Positions 31,346 to 43,321 of a stretch of 64,000 nucleotides of DNA are shown here, one piece after another. Positions within the stretch are counted from its first letter, which is position 1; the number at the start of each line of letters is the position of its first letter. Position numbers and translations under genes: made by a program. The DNA comes from Clitopilus passeckerianus (Eukaryota > Basidiomycota > Agaricomycetes > Agaricales > Entolomataceae): the NCBI GenBank assembly GCA_944990035.1, contig CALYLX010000145.1:248001-312000 (forward strand), written 5' to 3'. The notes under the pieces are model-generated. The model was not told where the DNA came from. It ran no database searches and worked only from the letters and a program-made list of their open reading frames with translations.

Positions 31346-34300
31346 TCAAAGCTCAGCATTTGTGAGCCTCTGAATCAGCGCTTGGACAAGCTGGGGTTCT
31401 ACGCCAAACTCTTTAGCGATACCTACAAATGATGCTCCATTTCCGACATAGCCGCCGTGAGCTGGTGAGGCTTTTCCGGCGGGGGCGGGGGCGCAGTGAG
31501 CAGCCTTCAAAGGCACGGGAGTGTGAAGCTTTGCGTGGTGGCCACCTGAAAGAGCCAGCCCATCCCCAACGCGCTCGGGACCATTTGAGGCGACCTGCAT
31601 CGGCAGAGAAGAGTGAGCCCCAGCGAGGGTGTTGAATTTGTCTAGTTGGAGGGCGGTGAAAACTGCAAGAGTTGAGTGCATAGCTAGGGATCCTATTCAC
31701 TTGACTCACTTTTGCATCGGAGTGTTACTGAGATCAGGTCAGAAACGAGTTCTTGTGTGTATCCTTTGTCCATGGATTTTTCATTTTGCACACGGGAAAC
31801 CAAGACTTGTAGGGAGGCTAGAGAAGAAACCTCAGTATCGGCGGCTGATAGTGACCGGACGACCTTACCTTGAGCAACATCTGGCGAAAAGCTAGATATC
31901 AGAATTACTGCCAATGCAATGAATGAGTGAGACGAACCAAATAGCATATCTCGAGTAGAGGCGCTAATGAAGACCCGGCTATCCACGTCGGTGGGTATCT
32001 TGCTCAACAGACTGGTTAGGCAGTAGAACGGAAGGCTTGGGACTTTCAGGAAATGGGACTAGATCGGGCTGAGTTAGGGAATGGAGGCAGTGGTAGTTGG
32101 CTGGGGTGTACTAACATCTGGCTCCTTGATCAGGTGCAGCAGGGCAATAACTTCGCTCTCGCCAATGAGTCCGCCCTCGAGGGCGGTAATTACTCGATCA
32201 TTACCAAGACCAGCAAGGGATGGGCGAGAACCATCAAAAGAGCCCCTCCAGCTGGGGAATAACTAAAAGTTATAGTTGAGCATCTGACTCTGATAATTTG
32301 GTTGAGAACTTACATTAGCCATCAGCTCCTCCTGGCTGCTCTTCGTCACGGTGACGCCACGAGCCCTCCTCCCTTTTCCCAAGACGCTACCACGTTCTCT
32401 AGCTTTACGTTGCTGCATCTTCCCGTTTGGACCTATCGATGAAGTCTCTTCCTTAACTTCACCCCGGAGAATTTTGCCGGCGGTATCCGCATCCGTGACC
32501 TCCACATAAGCATGGCTCATGGTTTTCCCCTTCCTATCAAGGAGGACATGGACCCTTTCTATTGGTTGCTCTAGCCAATTCAGGATTTGGAGCGGCGTAA
32601 TATCCTACGGCCCCAATGAGTGAGATATAGTGGATCTGGGAATGAAACGACCTACCCAAGGCACATTGTCAATTCGAAGCACGACGTTGTTTTCGGTGTG
32701 AAGACGGCTTCGTGACAAGCCCTCATCGGTGAGCGCCTGGGCCCCAGCCACACTTTCTATCGGTTCTATCGGTTTTGGGGTACTAGCTCTCGCATTCGCA
32801 AGCCCGAGTTGAAACTCGAAGGCAGTATCCAGGCCCTCCAAACTAATGGAGCTGCCAGGGGATGAGAAGAGGGGCTCCATGAAGCTCTCTCCTGAGGGGG
32901 TGACCTTGCCATCTCGAGTAGGTGACGGCTGCTTGAGGTTCTCGTCATGGTTGTTCCTATCCTTATCTGCAATGAGACGGAAGTCGTCTACCTTTCCCTT
33001 GCAAACGGCACACTCCATGTCTTTCTCGCCGACAATATTGAGGGCGCTGGTCAGGCAGCCGGAGCAAAGGGGGTGCTTGCACGGAACAAGAACCGCAAGC
33101 GTCCGGGGTGTCTTTGTCAAACACACAGAACATCCTGATGACAGACACGGAGTTGGTGGGGGAGGAACTTGGCAAAGCTGAGAAGACTGGATATCAGCGC
33201 TCCTTGCCGGCATGGCCGAGGGGATGACAGGTGCAGGTGCAGGTAGGGGAACGTATGCAACATTGGCTGGGTAAGGTACGCCGAAAGAAGGGGCAGTGGG
33301 CAGTGGGCCACCTGGAGCCAATCCAACCGTGGCCGCAAAGTTCTGGGGCTTGTCGATGTACAAACCGTCGGAAAACCGTGGCGAGTTGAAGTAATATTCG
33401 GGCCTTTCATGGATGCTAGTCAGGTGGTTCGTTTGGAAGGGATCAAAGGGAGGAAGATGTTGGGATAGATAAGGTCGTTGCTGGGGATAAGTAGAGAGGG
33501 TGGGAAGAGAAAAGTCCGGGTAGCCATACAAATCGGAAGGGTTTGCTGTTGCTCTGACGTTGGAGGGGAGACTCAGGTCTCTGAGAATATTATCGTTGCT
33601 TTCTTGCACAAGATCATAGTCATACTCCAGGTCGTTTTCATCTATATCAAATAGGTCCAGGGAGGTATCGTTATTCAGGCCGAAAGGCGCAGTCTTGTTG
33701 GCAGTGTTTCTAGGGGTGTGAGGCTGGATGAAGCCATTAGTAAACGGTGACAGCGTGCGCGAGGAGGGCCTTACATTGACCAGGTTTTCTCTTTTTCTAA
33801 GGTTGACAGGGTCTGTCAAACTTCCCTTCATTTTGATCTGCTTGGAGAGTGCCCTGTTGGGCGGAGGAGTGCGTAAGAGATCATAATTCTGAGTTTGATT
33901 CAGTCGCTGCGGCATAAGAGGCGTTGAGTGCTGCAGAGGCATTGAGGTATTGGCATTCCGTTGCGCAGCGGGAGCGGGAGAGGAAAGAATCGCTTGAGAT
34001 GTCGGTGGAAGAGCTTGCGACTGGGCACGAGGTCTGTTTCTATGCCGCCCCCTAGTCCGTCCATTCGGCGCCAAGAACGCTGGTGCAAGAAGGGCTGAGC
34101 AAGTCAGCAAGACAACATTTTCAATGGGATGTTAATAGTTTACCTTCCTCAGTAGATATGAGTCCCAAATCATTCCCCAAGATTTGATTGACTATATGCG
34201 CATCCCATGGGTTAAACATGACTATATGCGGTTCAATAGACAACATACACTCATCGTTTCGGAAATGCACTTCATCTCGGCCAGATGTAACCTTGATACG

Positions 34301-34663
34301 ATTACCGACCGCACGAGATCTCCAATTTTCTGCGATGTCTGCAAGACTCGTGTCCTTCGCAGAGAGGTTTGCGCTGTTATGGCGAGCTATTTCGGGAGAG
34401 AATGAGAGGTGTTTGGCACTTGGTCCAGTAGTATCCGGAGTGTTTAAGAAGGATGACGACCCAGAACCGGACGATGTGAAGGAGCGTAAGCTGAGTGGGG
34501 TATAAGGACTGGCGGGGGTCATGGGAGACCTGTGAAAAGTTTGAGAGGCGGTATGTCTATGTTGCCCACGCTGATGAGAGATACGTTGAGGAGTCACCAG
34601 CTGCCCTTTCTGAGTCGCTGTGCGCGCCATCGCAGGCGACGTCGGGACAGAATGGCAGGGCAT
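31346..34663 (-). CDS. RING-finger plus RRM RNA-binding protein (1003 aa, 7 exons)
   Basis: Exons (minus): 34663-34144, 34094-32656, 32604-32314, 32262-32116, 32058-31869, 31817-31710, 31662-31346; all phases close. Disordered N-terminus; a C3HC4 RING-like finger at ~495-538 (C495, C498, C512, H514, C517, C520, C535, C538); an RRM at ~646-735 with RNP2-like VVLRIDNVPWDI and RNP1-like KGKTMSHAYVEV, the two halves joined by splicing. The C-terminus is helical (SLPFYCLTSLLSKIPTDVDS). Not CNOT4: the order and spacing differ and there is no C3H finger. Role likely post-transcriptional control with possible E3 activity. Start chosen at 34663 because promoter-like motifs lie just upstream; ATG 34762 is an in-frame alternative. 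Confidence 0.82.
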
Positions 34664-34720
34664 GGCGACGGTCTGAGTGTTGGAGAGTACGGTCACACTC
34701 AGATGTGACCTGTGGGAGGT

Positions 34721-34754
34721 CGCGAAACGTAACGCGTTACCTGTGTAGACGCGT
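34721..34754 (-). promoter_or_regulatory. MCB/SCB-like cell-cycle promoter cluster
   Basis: Within 34 bp: CGCGAAA (34721-34727, SCB-like) and two ACGCGT cores (34732-34737 and 34749-34754, MCB). The cluster ends 58 nt upstream of the ATG at 34663. These are binding sites of the APSES factors of SBF/MBF complexes in ascomycetes; G1/S-type control is inferred. Confidence 0.5.
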
Positions 34755-37729
34755 CTCGTCATGTGGTCGTTCCCCACAGATGCGTTCCATGGGCCAATCG
34801 AGGCAGGACAAGCTGAAGGCGGAAAACTTGACCGAAAACCGCAGTACTGCGACTCATTCCCTCGATCTATGTATCCTAATTCTGACAAATCTATGGACAC
34901 CTATACGCCTGCACCTCCTCTCAATGGCACCCTCCGGTTCCTTCCTGTCGCCGCTACTGTTGTGCACGGCGTCATTGCCGCCAGGCCGTTATGCACGAAT
35001 AGCCGAGCTGTAATATGGTCAGGTCAGAACTTCGGACACGGGGGGAAGACTATGACATACTGTGACACACTCTATCGGTCTGAAGCTGACGTTCCTACCG
35101 TCGTTAAGACTTGTGTTGTGGAGCTCGTGCCCTTGAGGACTAGAATAACATGACGAGCGTAGCGAAAGGTAAAGGAATTGCCTCTTTGAAGCAAGGCCTA
35201 GGGTCCAACCTCGGTACGGCAGGCTGGCGGTGACCTCGGAAGCCATTATTGATAGCATTTGGTTCGACGGTGTAGTTGGTTGCGGCTTCCTTGCGGTGGT
35301 AGGTCCGGCACCGGTTGGGCGGCGCTGAGCTTGAGCTTGTTAGACGAATTCATCGACTTGTTGCTGGTGGCAACGTGTGTGCTGTTGACATCGGGTAAAA
35401 CCAGTCGACCACCTCCTGGCTTCAGTTCACTGAAGGCCGACTCGGATACAGCATTTGCCGCGGCACCGTTGAGTCTCTAGCAAGCTACGTAGGCAGTCAA
35501 GGCAGAACCGAGATGTTGATGGTTTGAGTAGCCAGCCTGACCGCTTTCGTCTTGATTGCCGACTTTTTGGGGGTTTGGTGCAAAGGGTGAGTTCGACAAC
35601 AGGGAGTTTCTCGACACGGAGGTATAGGAATTTTGGAGCCCCTACCAGCAGCTGCAGATTTGCTGGGTGGAGGGACCTGCGCGCGTTTTGGGCAAGGGGG
35701 TAGGGGCCGATCTGGCGCTGGGCATTGTTGGAGGTGTTGAAGGTTAGAATTTTAACAAATGTGCGTAAAACTCTCCGGGATAGACCTAATATGAGGTTCA
35801 GAATTACGGAAAAGTAGTACATAATGCTCACTTTGAGTTGTGGTCCTTCAAGCACGACGAACGCAGTTGCATGGAGCTGAGGTTCAGCTGACTAGGTGTC
35901 GCTCTGTCAGTTGACTCTTTGTATAACAGGTGTCGGAGGTGAGCTGCGAGGGTGAGAACTTTTAGATTTTCCCCACGCACCATTTGTGGATGGGAGTGGA
36001 TGTTCGATTGGCCAGATACTCCTGTAGTAGTATTGATTGAGCCAACGTCGAGGGGGAGAAGGGGACGTCGTATAGACCTGTATTTCATAAGAGTCTAAAG
36101 AGAAACCGCGTTTGTTTGTCATCATCTGAATGTCCAGCCTCAAGTGGATCCACTGCCAGGATCCGCTGTTGGTCGAGAATTTAGGCCATATTGCCGAGCT
36201 GACGAGCCTCGAAAACGTTGGCTATAAAACGGAGGAAACCATAGGAATCCTGGTAGGTCAATGCACGTCTCTGAACACCACGAGGGGGACGCTAAAAGCA
36301 ACGAGAAGCGCTTTCACGCTTGCTTCAAGCGAGGGACCAGCTGGAAAGGGGTTAGTCAAGTCGGTGGCAGTGCACCTGGTTGACCCTCACTTTCACGGTA
36401 ATTTCTTTGTTCACCGTCTTTCAGCAACCTGATTGGATGGACCCCCTCGTTTAAAGTACAAGAATCACCACTTCAGGACTAGCAAGCGTGGTCATTATTC
36501 CAGAAAAGCTTTTTCCATATCCTAAGGATTATTTTGGCGCCAAAAATGGCGATTGATGTCGCGGAGGCTTTCATTTAGCACGCGCAACAGGGCTGATGAA
36601 TAGAAGGCTTAGAGGAGAATTAGAAGTCCCCAGTTTGGGAGCCAAAAGCGGTTCCTATGGGAGAAATAGGTGTGAATTACAAAACTTGTATCCCCGAGGA
36701 TGAAAACGTGACATAAAGTGTACCGCAAAGCTTGCAGGCAAACTCTGTACATCACGGACCTTGCGTAGATTTCAACCATTGGGACACTGCTACCTAAAAT
36801 AGCAGCTCATGCGTCTACTTATCGAAAGGGAGGCTTCCACGGCAGAACGAATTAACGGTCACTTCAGCTGCCATCAGGTTTACATGCCACATGCCCATCC
36901 CTCGATTGATATGGTCTCAGAGATATCGAAAATCATCGCATTGCGTTGCCCCTGCTAGGCCCTACGGCGTGAGCTATAGGGTGACCACGACTTGATAAAT
37001 TATGCCCCGTAATCTCGATATATTTCTTCGGAACAACAATCATTTCAAGTCCAGATGTCACCCGCTACTTGGCCAGCAGTGCATCAAGAAAGCATGCTCG
37101 AGGACCTCGATTCCAGCCCAAGAAAACAGACAGAGACTAGCCTACTTGCAAGCCAAGCCGTGATATTTGCGCTTGCTATAAGTACAAGGCCTGCCGCATT
37201 CGTGAACTAGCAGTGATTGCAAACTCAGAACAATGTGCAGCCGCTTAAAATTTCAAACGCAGGTGTAGTTCTCTGCATCTCCAGATCGAAATCCATGATC
37301 GCGGTGACCCTATGTCAAACATTGCACCCATCGGCTGCCGGGATTCTCTCCTGCGAACCTCTCAGAACCTTTTCCCTTCTAAGGGACACCATAGCATTAA
37401 TCAACCAACGACCCAGTCCCTTCGTAGCTAGCATCCTCCCAGCCACAAACCACAAACGATGATATTGCCATTTGGGGTTCGAGGTCTGGCTAACCAGGTC
37501 AGGCTCCAGAGTGGCGCTTAGAGTAGTACGGAGGTATGTAGGCGACCTTGAGGTTGTGAAGTAGGTTAGATAGCTCCAGAAGGCAGGACAAACCCGCATG
37601 AGGGGACCGAGCATACCCACTTATTTGCAGAATAATTTCGAACATTCAGGAAATTCGACAGCGGGCAAGCGTTGCGCATCGCTTAACTCCAGATATGGTG
37701 TGGAACATTGCCGAGCTATCGATTCATAG
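34755..37729. other. Long intergenic region
   Basis: About 3 kb with no supported gene. Open frames are short and have no recognisable domain. The one notable site is the palindrome listed at 36532-36545. Confidence 0.4.
36532..36545. promoter_or_regulatory. E2F-like palindrome
   Basis: TTTTGGCGCCAAAA is a perfect 14-bp palindrome and fits the E2F consensus TTTSSCGC. It lies 1.2 kb upstream of the next gene; whether it acts is unknown. Confidence 0.25.
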
Positions 37730-38584
37730 ATGTGTCAAAACGAGGGATCTTCTCAAGTCAGGACCGACCAAGGAAGGAAGCGATGCGCGGCCTCGGTTAC
37801 TGCGTTACGTGACCGACCTTGTTCTGCACTCCATCATCCCCTCATGGCCAGCCTTCGACCGATCACGAATGTTCTCTCAAATGTTCATCGAGGAACCGCG
37901 TTTGAGGAGCGTTCGCGGCTTCTACTGCATAATCACCTTTCCATGTCGTTACGTCGGGTCGGAGGTAAATCTGACGGCGGTATTGATTTGCTCGGGTGGT
38001 GGTGGTTACCTTCCCGCTCAGCCACAAATCACAGCGATGGCATTCGGGAAGCTCCTCGCCAACGTATAAGAATACTAGCGCAGTGCAAAGCCGAGAAGAA
38101 GAAATTGGGACCTCGTCATGTCAGGGAGATGGAAGGAGTCCTATATCAATACATTCACTCTCAGCACACAAACACAACGGTCTACAACAAAGATGAAACA
38201 GTCGCTGGTCACGACACCACGGACTCGACACGGACCGGTCCACTTGTCGCATTGCTGATATCTGAGTCACCCTTTACGGAAGCTACGACATTGCGAGCAC
38301 AGTCGTCCTCGGTCCCATTTTTTCTGCTGCACCTTCCTCCACAACCCTCGTCAGCAGACGGTTTTGGATCTGTGGAACCTGTGCTCGGAACGGCGTTCTG
38401 GAATCCTGCCCTTGCTGGGACAAGTGGCGTTCTAGGCGGAGACATCGAGATGCGATGGGAACGATTCTCCCCAGGTGTTGGGAGGCCCAGCCTGTGGCGG
38501 CAGAATCAGCGAATCGGCAACTGGACTCCAGAGGATGTTGACGCCGCTGCAAGCCCCATCACAGGACCAACTGGTTCAACTTGA
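37730..38584 (+). CDS. RRG7/DUF2034-like mitochondrial restriction-endonuclease-fold protein
   Basis: Single exon, 284 aa from the first ATG; a later ATG (MASLRPITN, codon 39) may be the real start. The core is HRGTAFEERS...MSLRRVGGKSDGGIDLLGWW, then RILAQCKAEKKKLGPRHVREM. Glu, the Asp of DGGID and the Q-x-K of AQCKAEKKK form a PD-(D/E)xK-type active site. This is the signature of the DUF2034 family that includes yeast Rrg7, needed for respiratory growth. The C-terminal half (residues ~160-284) is poorly conserved. Its DNA substrate is not known. The Arg-rich N-terminus could serve as a mitochondrial presequence. Confidence 0.82.
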   Translation: MCQNEGSSQVRTDQGRKRCAASVTALRDRPCSALHHPLMASLRPITNVLSNVHRGTAFEERSRLLLHNHLSMSLRRVGGKSDGGIDLLGWWWLPSRSATNHSDGIREAPRQRIRILAQCKAEKKKLGPRHVREMEGVLYQYIHSQHTNTTVYNKDETVAGHDTTDSTRTGPLVALLISESPFTEATTLRAQSSSVPFFLLHLPPQPSSADGFGSVEPVLGTAFWNPALAGTSGVLGGDIEMRWERFSPGVGRPSLWRQNQRIGNWTPEDVDAAASPITGPTGST

Positions 38585-39495
38585 ATCACTGCGCCCTGAC
38601 GTCCTTCACACCCACAGACACAAGCAAGAGTCCATAAAATTTCACGAACCAGTCCAATTCAGGATGTACACCTTTACTGGACGCGTTCCTGATCGGTCTG
38701 GGGAGGTTTCCAGCTTTCAGGCCTCTAGCCCTTATTCGGCTTACTGATGGTGTAGATTTACGAGACTGCTGTAGAAATTAAAAAGGGAATACACTTTCAA
38801 CTTGTGTCAATAATCCGACACCGGGCTCTTCCTGGTTTCCTCAAACAAACTCTTTGATCTTTGGTTTGGCAGAACATGCCAGTTGGATCGGCAGCTCGGA
38901 CGCTTTACGAACGCTGAACGGCGGAGAATTCGTCACTGCCCTATCCTCCATGTACCGTTCTGGCCATCAACTGACCATCGGGGAGAGCCAGATCTCCGTA
39001 GGTTATGGAACCTTACTCATTTTCTGTTTTGCCGTTAATTCGTTGGCGTAGTGATCTGGCTTTCGTGCCATAATCTTAGGCTATCACATTCCAGCACCTA
39101 TTCCACTTATTTATTTTGTTGTTTGCCGAATGTACCACGGAACACAATGTTCCTGAAACGCTTTGAAGTCCAGCGAAGTACCGACAGGAGCTGCAGGAAA
39201 TGAGGTTATTCGCTGATCCTGATTCGAAAGGGCGGCCCGGAATCTCGCTTCAGGGCCTAGTTATCCAGCAAGTAAATTGTAATTGCATGCTAACCGTGTA
39301 TGGCGAGTCTTCTCCCGTAATTTCCACGCTTGATCGAACCAGCTTTGATTGAGATTATTCCCTCAAGTCCGTAAAACTCAAATAACCTCGTGTTGTCCGT
39401 CGACAATTTAGATTCTATTTTTTTGGGTTCATAAAGGATGCTGGTTGTGTGTGCCACTCTCATTCTTCGCCCCCTTCTCGCTGTGCTCCCAGAAC
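38585..39495. other. Intergenic
   Basis: No coding or repeat feature supported. It may include unrecognised upstream exons of the following kinase-like gene. Confidence 0.35.
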
Positions 39496-40692
39496 ATGGT
39501 CGCTTCAACGGTGAGTCACAGTCACCCCACCTTCATACGATATGTCCTCAAATATTGGTGATCCCAATAGGAGACTAAGGAATGCACTGTTCTTCCGTTG
39601 GTGGTGGCGGCTACATGGATTGCAGACAAGTGTTACGGCCAAGTCTTTCGTTTGGCCCAGGATGTCAACGGAACAGAGGTACCTTTAACCTTTCCCATGC
39701 ACAGTTCGGGGCTAACTCTAGCAACAGACAATAGCCAGAGTGCTCATCAGGCTTCATCGAGACGATAAAGCTGCATTCAACAGTGTATGTTTACTACCCA
39801 ACTACCTCCTGGTTAAACACTAACTTCTTCTAGATGGTTATGGCACTCCTCGGCCGTCAACGTGAGATGCCCCCACATAAGCATGTCGCTCAAATTCAGC
39901 TCGGAGTATGCGGAGACCATCATGTTTCGGCGATAATTTCCCCTTGGTGTTCTAATGGTAGTATCCTCGGCTACCTTAGTGCCCACCCAGAAGCAGACAG
40001 GCGGATGCTGGTGAGTTTACCCCCGTCTCTATAAAGTGGAATCTAGTCATCAATCTGTCCCTCTTCCATAGGCCACGCAAGCGTCCCACGCGCTTGTTCA
40101 CCTTCACGGTCACGATGTTGTCCATGGAAACCTCTATCCTGTACGTCAATCCCTTCGCCATTCTATCGAACATCAAAACTAAGTCCAAATCGAGGGTAAC
40201 GTTCTCGTTGATGATTCGGGCTGCGTTCAAGTTACCGACACGTCTCTGCACCTCGAAGCCTGCCTATGGTTTGAGCGCAACCCATCCAGCTTTCGAGACG
40301 AAATCTCGTCTTCTTATCAAGCCCCGGAGGCCCTTCACCCCTCAACCTCTTCTTCATCTTCTGGTCATACTCGATTCACCCAAGCGGCAGATCTCTATGC
40401 CCTTTCTGCTACCATCTTCGCCGTATGTCACACCCCCCACTGCTTATCATCGCCTTAACGATTTGGCCTGGTTCAGATACTGTCTGGACAATATCCGTGC
40501 CAACGTCGTCGTGAAGGGGTCGGGCCAGTTGTGCGCCCGGGAGGCTTCGTAAAGCCAGACGAAGAATTGATGGAGGAGGAGCTATGGACAACCCTAGAAT
40601 CCTGCTGGAGTATTGAACCCGAGGATCGACCAGATGCTTTGGGACTTTGGCAGGGTCTCCAACCCTTACGGCTGCCGGCAGCGGGTGATTGA
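39496..40692 (+). CDS. Kinase-like protein lacking catalytic residues (289 aa, 7 exons)
   Basis: Exons 39496-39510, 39571-39678, 39728-39784, 39834-40010, 40072-40140, 40195-40422, 40477-40692, all joined in phase 0. N-lobe: YGQVFRL..., then TIARVLIRL where the beta-3 VAxK lysine is expected. Hinge: ISPWCSNGSILGYL. C-lobe: VVHGNLYPGNVLVDD, so HRD is HGN; VTDTSL replaces DFG; YQAPEAL; ADLYALSATIFAILSGQYP; and CWSIEPEDRPDA. The fold is tyrosine-kinase-like. With the catalytic Asp and Lys replaced it is probably a pseudokinase. The first exon is only five codons, so more upstream sequence is possible. Confidence 0.82.
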
Positions 40693-41018
40693 TACTAGAT
40701 CTTGAAGAAGTTTTCCACTTTCCAGTTTCATACAATGAATTATAATTTAGGTACATTATATCGCGTATAATATAGCTGACACGAAGATCTCTCATCTTTC
40801 TCCGAAAAGTGTTGTCGTGTCTCGTCGTCATGGAGAACATCTAAGGTGTAATAGTACATACAGAGGTTCTGTGTGGATTCGAGGATTTGACGGAACACCA
40901 GTGCCGAAATGAAGAACAAAGTCACATCGAATGCCCTTCGTGGGTTAGGCGGCCCCTATGATGCCGCAGTTGATGTTCATGGCGGTCTTGCAGAAATTTT
41001 CCGAACTGAGATCTTCAT
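40693..41018. other. Convergent 3' region
   Basis: 3' ends of the kinase-like gene and the G-alpha gene face each other here; no other feature seen. Confidence 0.5.
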
Positions 41019-43321
41019 TCACGTCAGCAGCGCGGCATCTGAAAGGTTTCTTCGCATGATAAGGTCTTTCACTAGGGGAATTTCGTTAGCTCTCCGAGAT
41101 TATGGAAATGACAGCAACAAACCGTTGGAGAGGATTTGCTTGGTCGATTGGACATCCTAAAGTAATTTAATACACTAGAGTCAAGAGGTTGATGACTCAG
41201 ACATACAATAACAGTCGTCAAATGACAGTAGAAGGGACGCGGAAGAATGGACCGTTCCTTGAGGATGCCAGCTAAGAAAGTTTTGATCTCAGTTGACGTT
41301 AGGATGTCAAGGCACACTGTCCACGCACCGAATTTTTTACGCAGGTCTATTTCCCAAGTCAACGCCAGTGAGCGCGTTCTCGGCAAGTGAATGAGGCACA
41401 CTTACATGAGGCAGCAGTGTCCGGTTCGTTTGGACGGTCTTGGTAGGAGACAACATGGTCAGCGAAGCGAATCCCCGACTCGAGCTTTGCCCTTAGGATA
41501 TCAATTTTGTTTAGGAACAGAATCATATTGGTGTCCTTTAACATCTTGTTTTCGACAATCATGATCCAAAGGTTCACAGAGTCTTCCTGAAGTCGCCATA
41601 GATAACTCAGTGGGTTTGATCTATCAACAAAGATCCGGACATACCAAGCGGTTAACTTTAGAATCTTCTGCAAGCATTTGATCAAAGCAGCTGTTGGAAA
41701 ATAGGGATGTCAGGGATAAGAAATGCGGTTCCGGGAAGAGTGTACCTTATCGGTGCCAGGAAAATGATTGCATGGACATCATCGAAATATGGAACCCAAG
41801 TCGCTGATAAAATCTAAGTTTTGAGTACAGCGGGTTCGATGCCGGACCTACCCCTCTGCAGATGCATTAGCAGGGCACAATGATTCTACGAATAGCTTTC
41901 AGCTTACCAGGGACCTATGACCTCCAATATCGAATACACGCCAAATTTGACCTGCGAAGTTGATCATGAATACAAGCACGCCCTCATCGTCGTTGGTGCC
42001 AAGTACCAGGTGAGATCATGAACTTGTGCTCGGATGCACCTATGGAATTCGGTAAGTCTCGACAAGATATCCAGATAGGTGAGCATCGACGAACCTAGAG
42101 TCTTGAGCCGTGCTCGAAGGATATCGTCTATGGGGTTCTGTTTTATGAGGCATGCCGAAAACCCAAAAGTAATCACGCACCATCAGATGGCGTATATTCT
42201 AGTCCAGTCACTCGTTCAATCGAGTCGAGAAAGCTTGGGCAATGTCAGTAATCTAGACTTGCCGGGTCGAGAAATAACACGTACAATCCTGCCATGTCCT
42301 CCAAGCGAATATTCTGCCTACCCAGTAAACGTTTAATTGCCGGATTTTTCCATAAAGCATCCATATCGGCAGCGCATTGATGCAGGATCCTGGAGGCTGC
42401 AAGAAGCTCCTGTTCCTCTGCCCTGCTTTCGACTGAGGAAGTTCCCGAGGACTTCGATGATTTCCGTGACCTGATTAATGCACCTTTCCAGCTCGTCGTT
42501 GAGTTGATAGCAAGCTCCCGAAGGGCATTACGACTTTTGTCGGGCAAAACTGTTGGCTCGGTTTCGCCTGTGCCCAACGGTGTCAGGCGCCGCGTCAACA
42601 TTCTCTCCGCTTCTTGGAGAGGCCCCAATCGTGCCTGTAGCTTCAGGAGCTCCGGATGCAAGTAGGGATTCGTGTTCTCCGATGCCGAAGAGCTGGAGGG
42701 CGACGGCTGGGAGCCCGACGATTGTAAAATGGACTGGGCTCGACTGAGTGCTTCTAGGATAAGCTGAACCGAGCGAACAACGTTCAGTTGAATGACAGAA
42801 CGCCAGGATTCACGTTCCGTCGTGAAAGACTGGAGGAATGTTTGCGAAGGTTCACAAGGATCGAACATAATGGACATACCTCGGGGTCCCACATGATCTG
42901 GAAGTCTATGTCACGGTGTCAATGACGGTGTCAAGTAAATTCGTAAGGATGACTTACTCTTTAAGGTGGTGGACTTTCCTTCAAATCAATTGGCATGGAA
43001 GACTTCGGGTGATATGACGGGAAACCAACCTGATTCGCTCTGGCCTATTGGTTTCTCGACTCAGCTTGCCGTCTACGGAAGCTAATCCGGGAACTCACCT
43101 AATAGCAAGATTTTCGTAGGTTTTGGCCCTTTTTTGTCGGCCTGCCTCTGTCTCTCTATCTCCGCGTCAATACTATCAGAAATGTCCTTCGCCTGGGCTT
43201 CTGCATGCAGGCGCGCTTCTTTTTCCTCTAGCGTCTCATCAACTGGTGGTTCGAGTAATCTTGACCACGAATCTGGGTCGCGTGTTCCACTCTTCACGGA
43301 ATTGAAAGACGATCGTGACAT
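41019..43321 (-). CDS. Heterotrimeric G-protein alpha subunit, divergent (504 aa, 15 exons)
   Basis: Exons (minus): 43321-43099, 43044-43030, 42978-42958, 42905-42880, 42829-42285, 42233-42181, 42127-42095, 42039-42007, 41951-41908, 41813-41746, 41690-41645, 41586-41406, 41346-41207, 41156-41123, 41071-41019. P-loop GQSESGKST near 75; switch I DDDILRARLKTLG with the catalytic Arg; switch II FDIGGHRSL near 324, where GGQ is GGH; WVPYFDDVHAIIFLAPI; NKID near 395; C-terminus VKDLIMRRNLSDAALLT. A Ser-rich insert in the helical domain makes it ~150 residues longer than usual. No N-terminal MGxxxS and no C-terminal Cys of the Gi type. Receptor coupling is unknown. Loss of the switch-II Gln predicts slow GTP hydrolysis. 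Confidence 0.92.

Noticed and set aside
31346..31947. Stand-alone small secreted protein with a signal peptide (MLFGSSHSFIALAVILISS)
   Set aside because: Splicing at 32115/32059 joins it in frame to the RING-RRM gene; the hydrophobic part reads as an internal helix of that protein.
41833..41843. GGTTCGATGCC, like a tRNA T-loop/B box
   Set aside because: No A box, acceptor stem or matching T stem nearby; it falls inside a 94-nt G-alpha intron.
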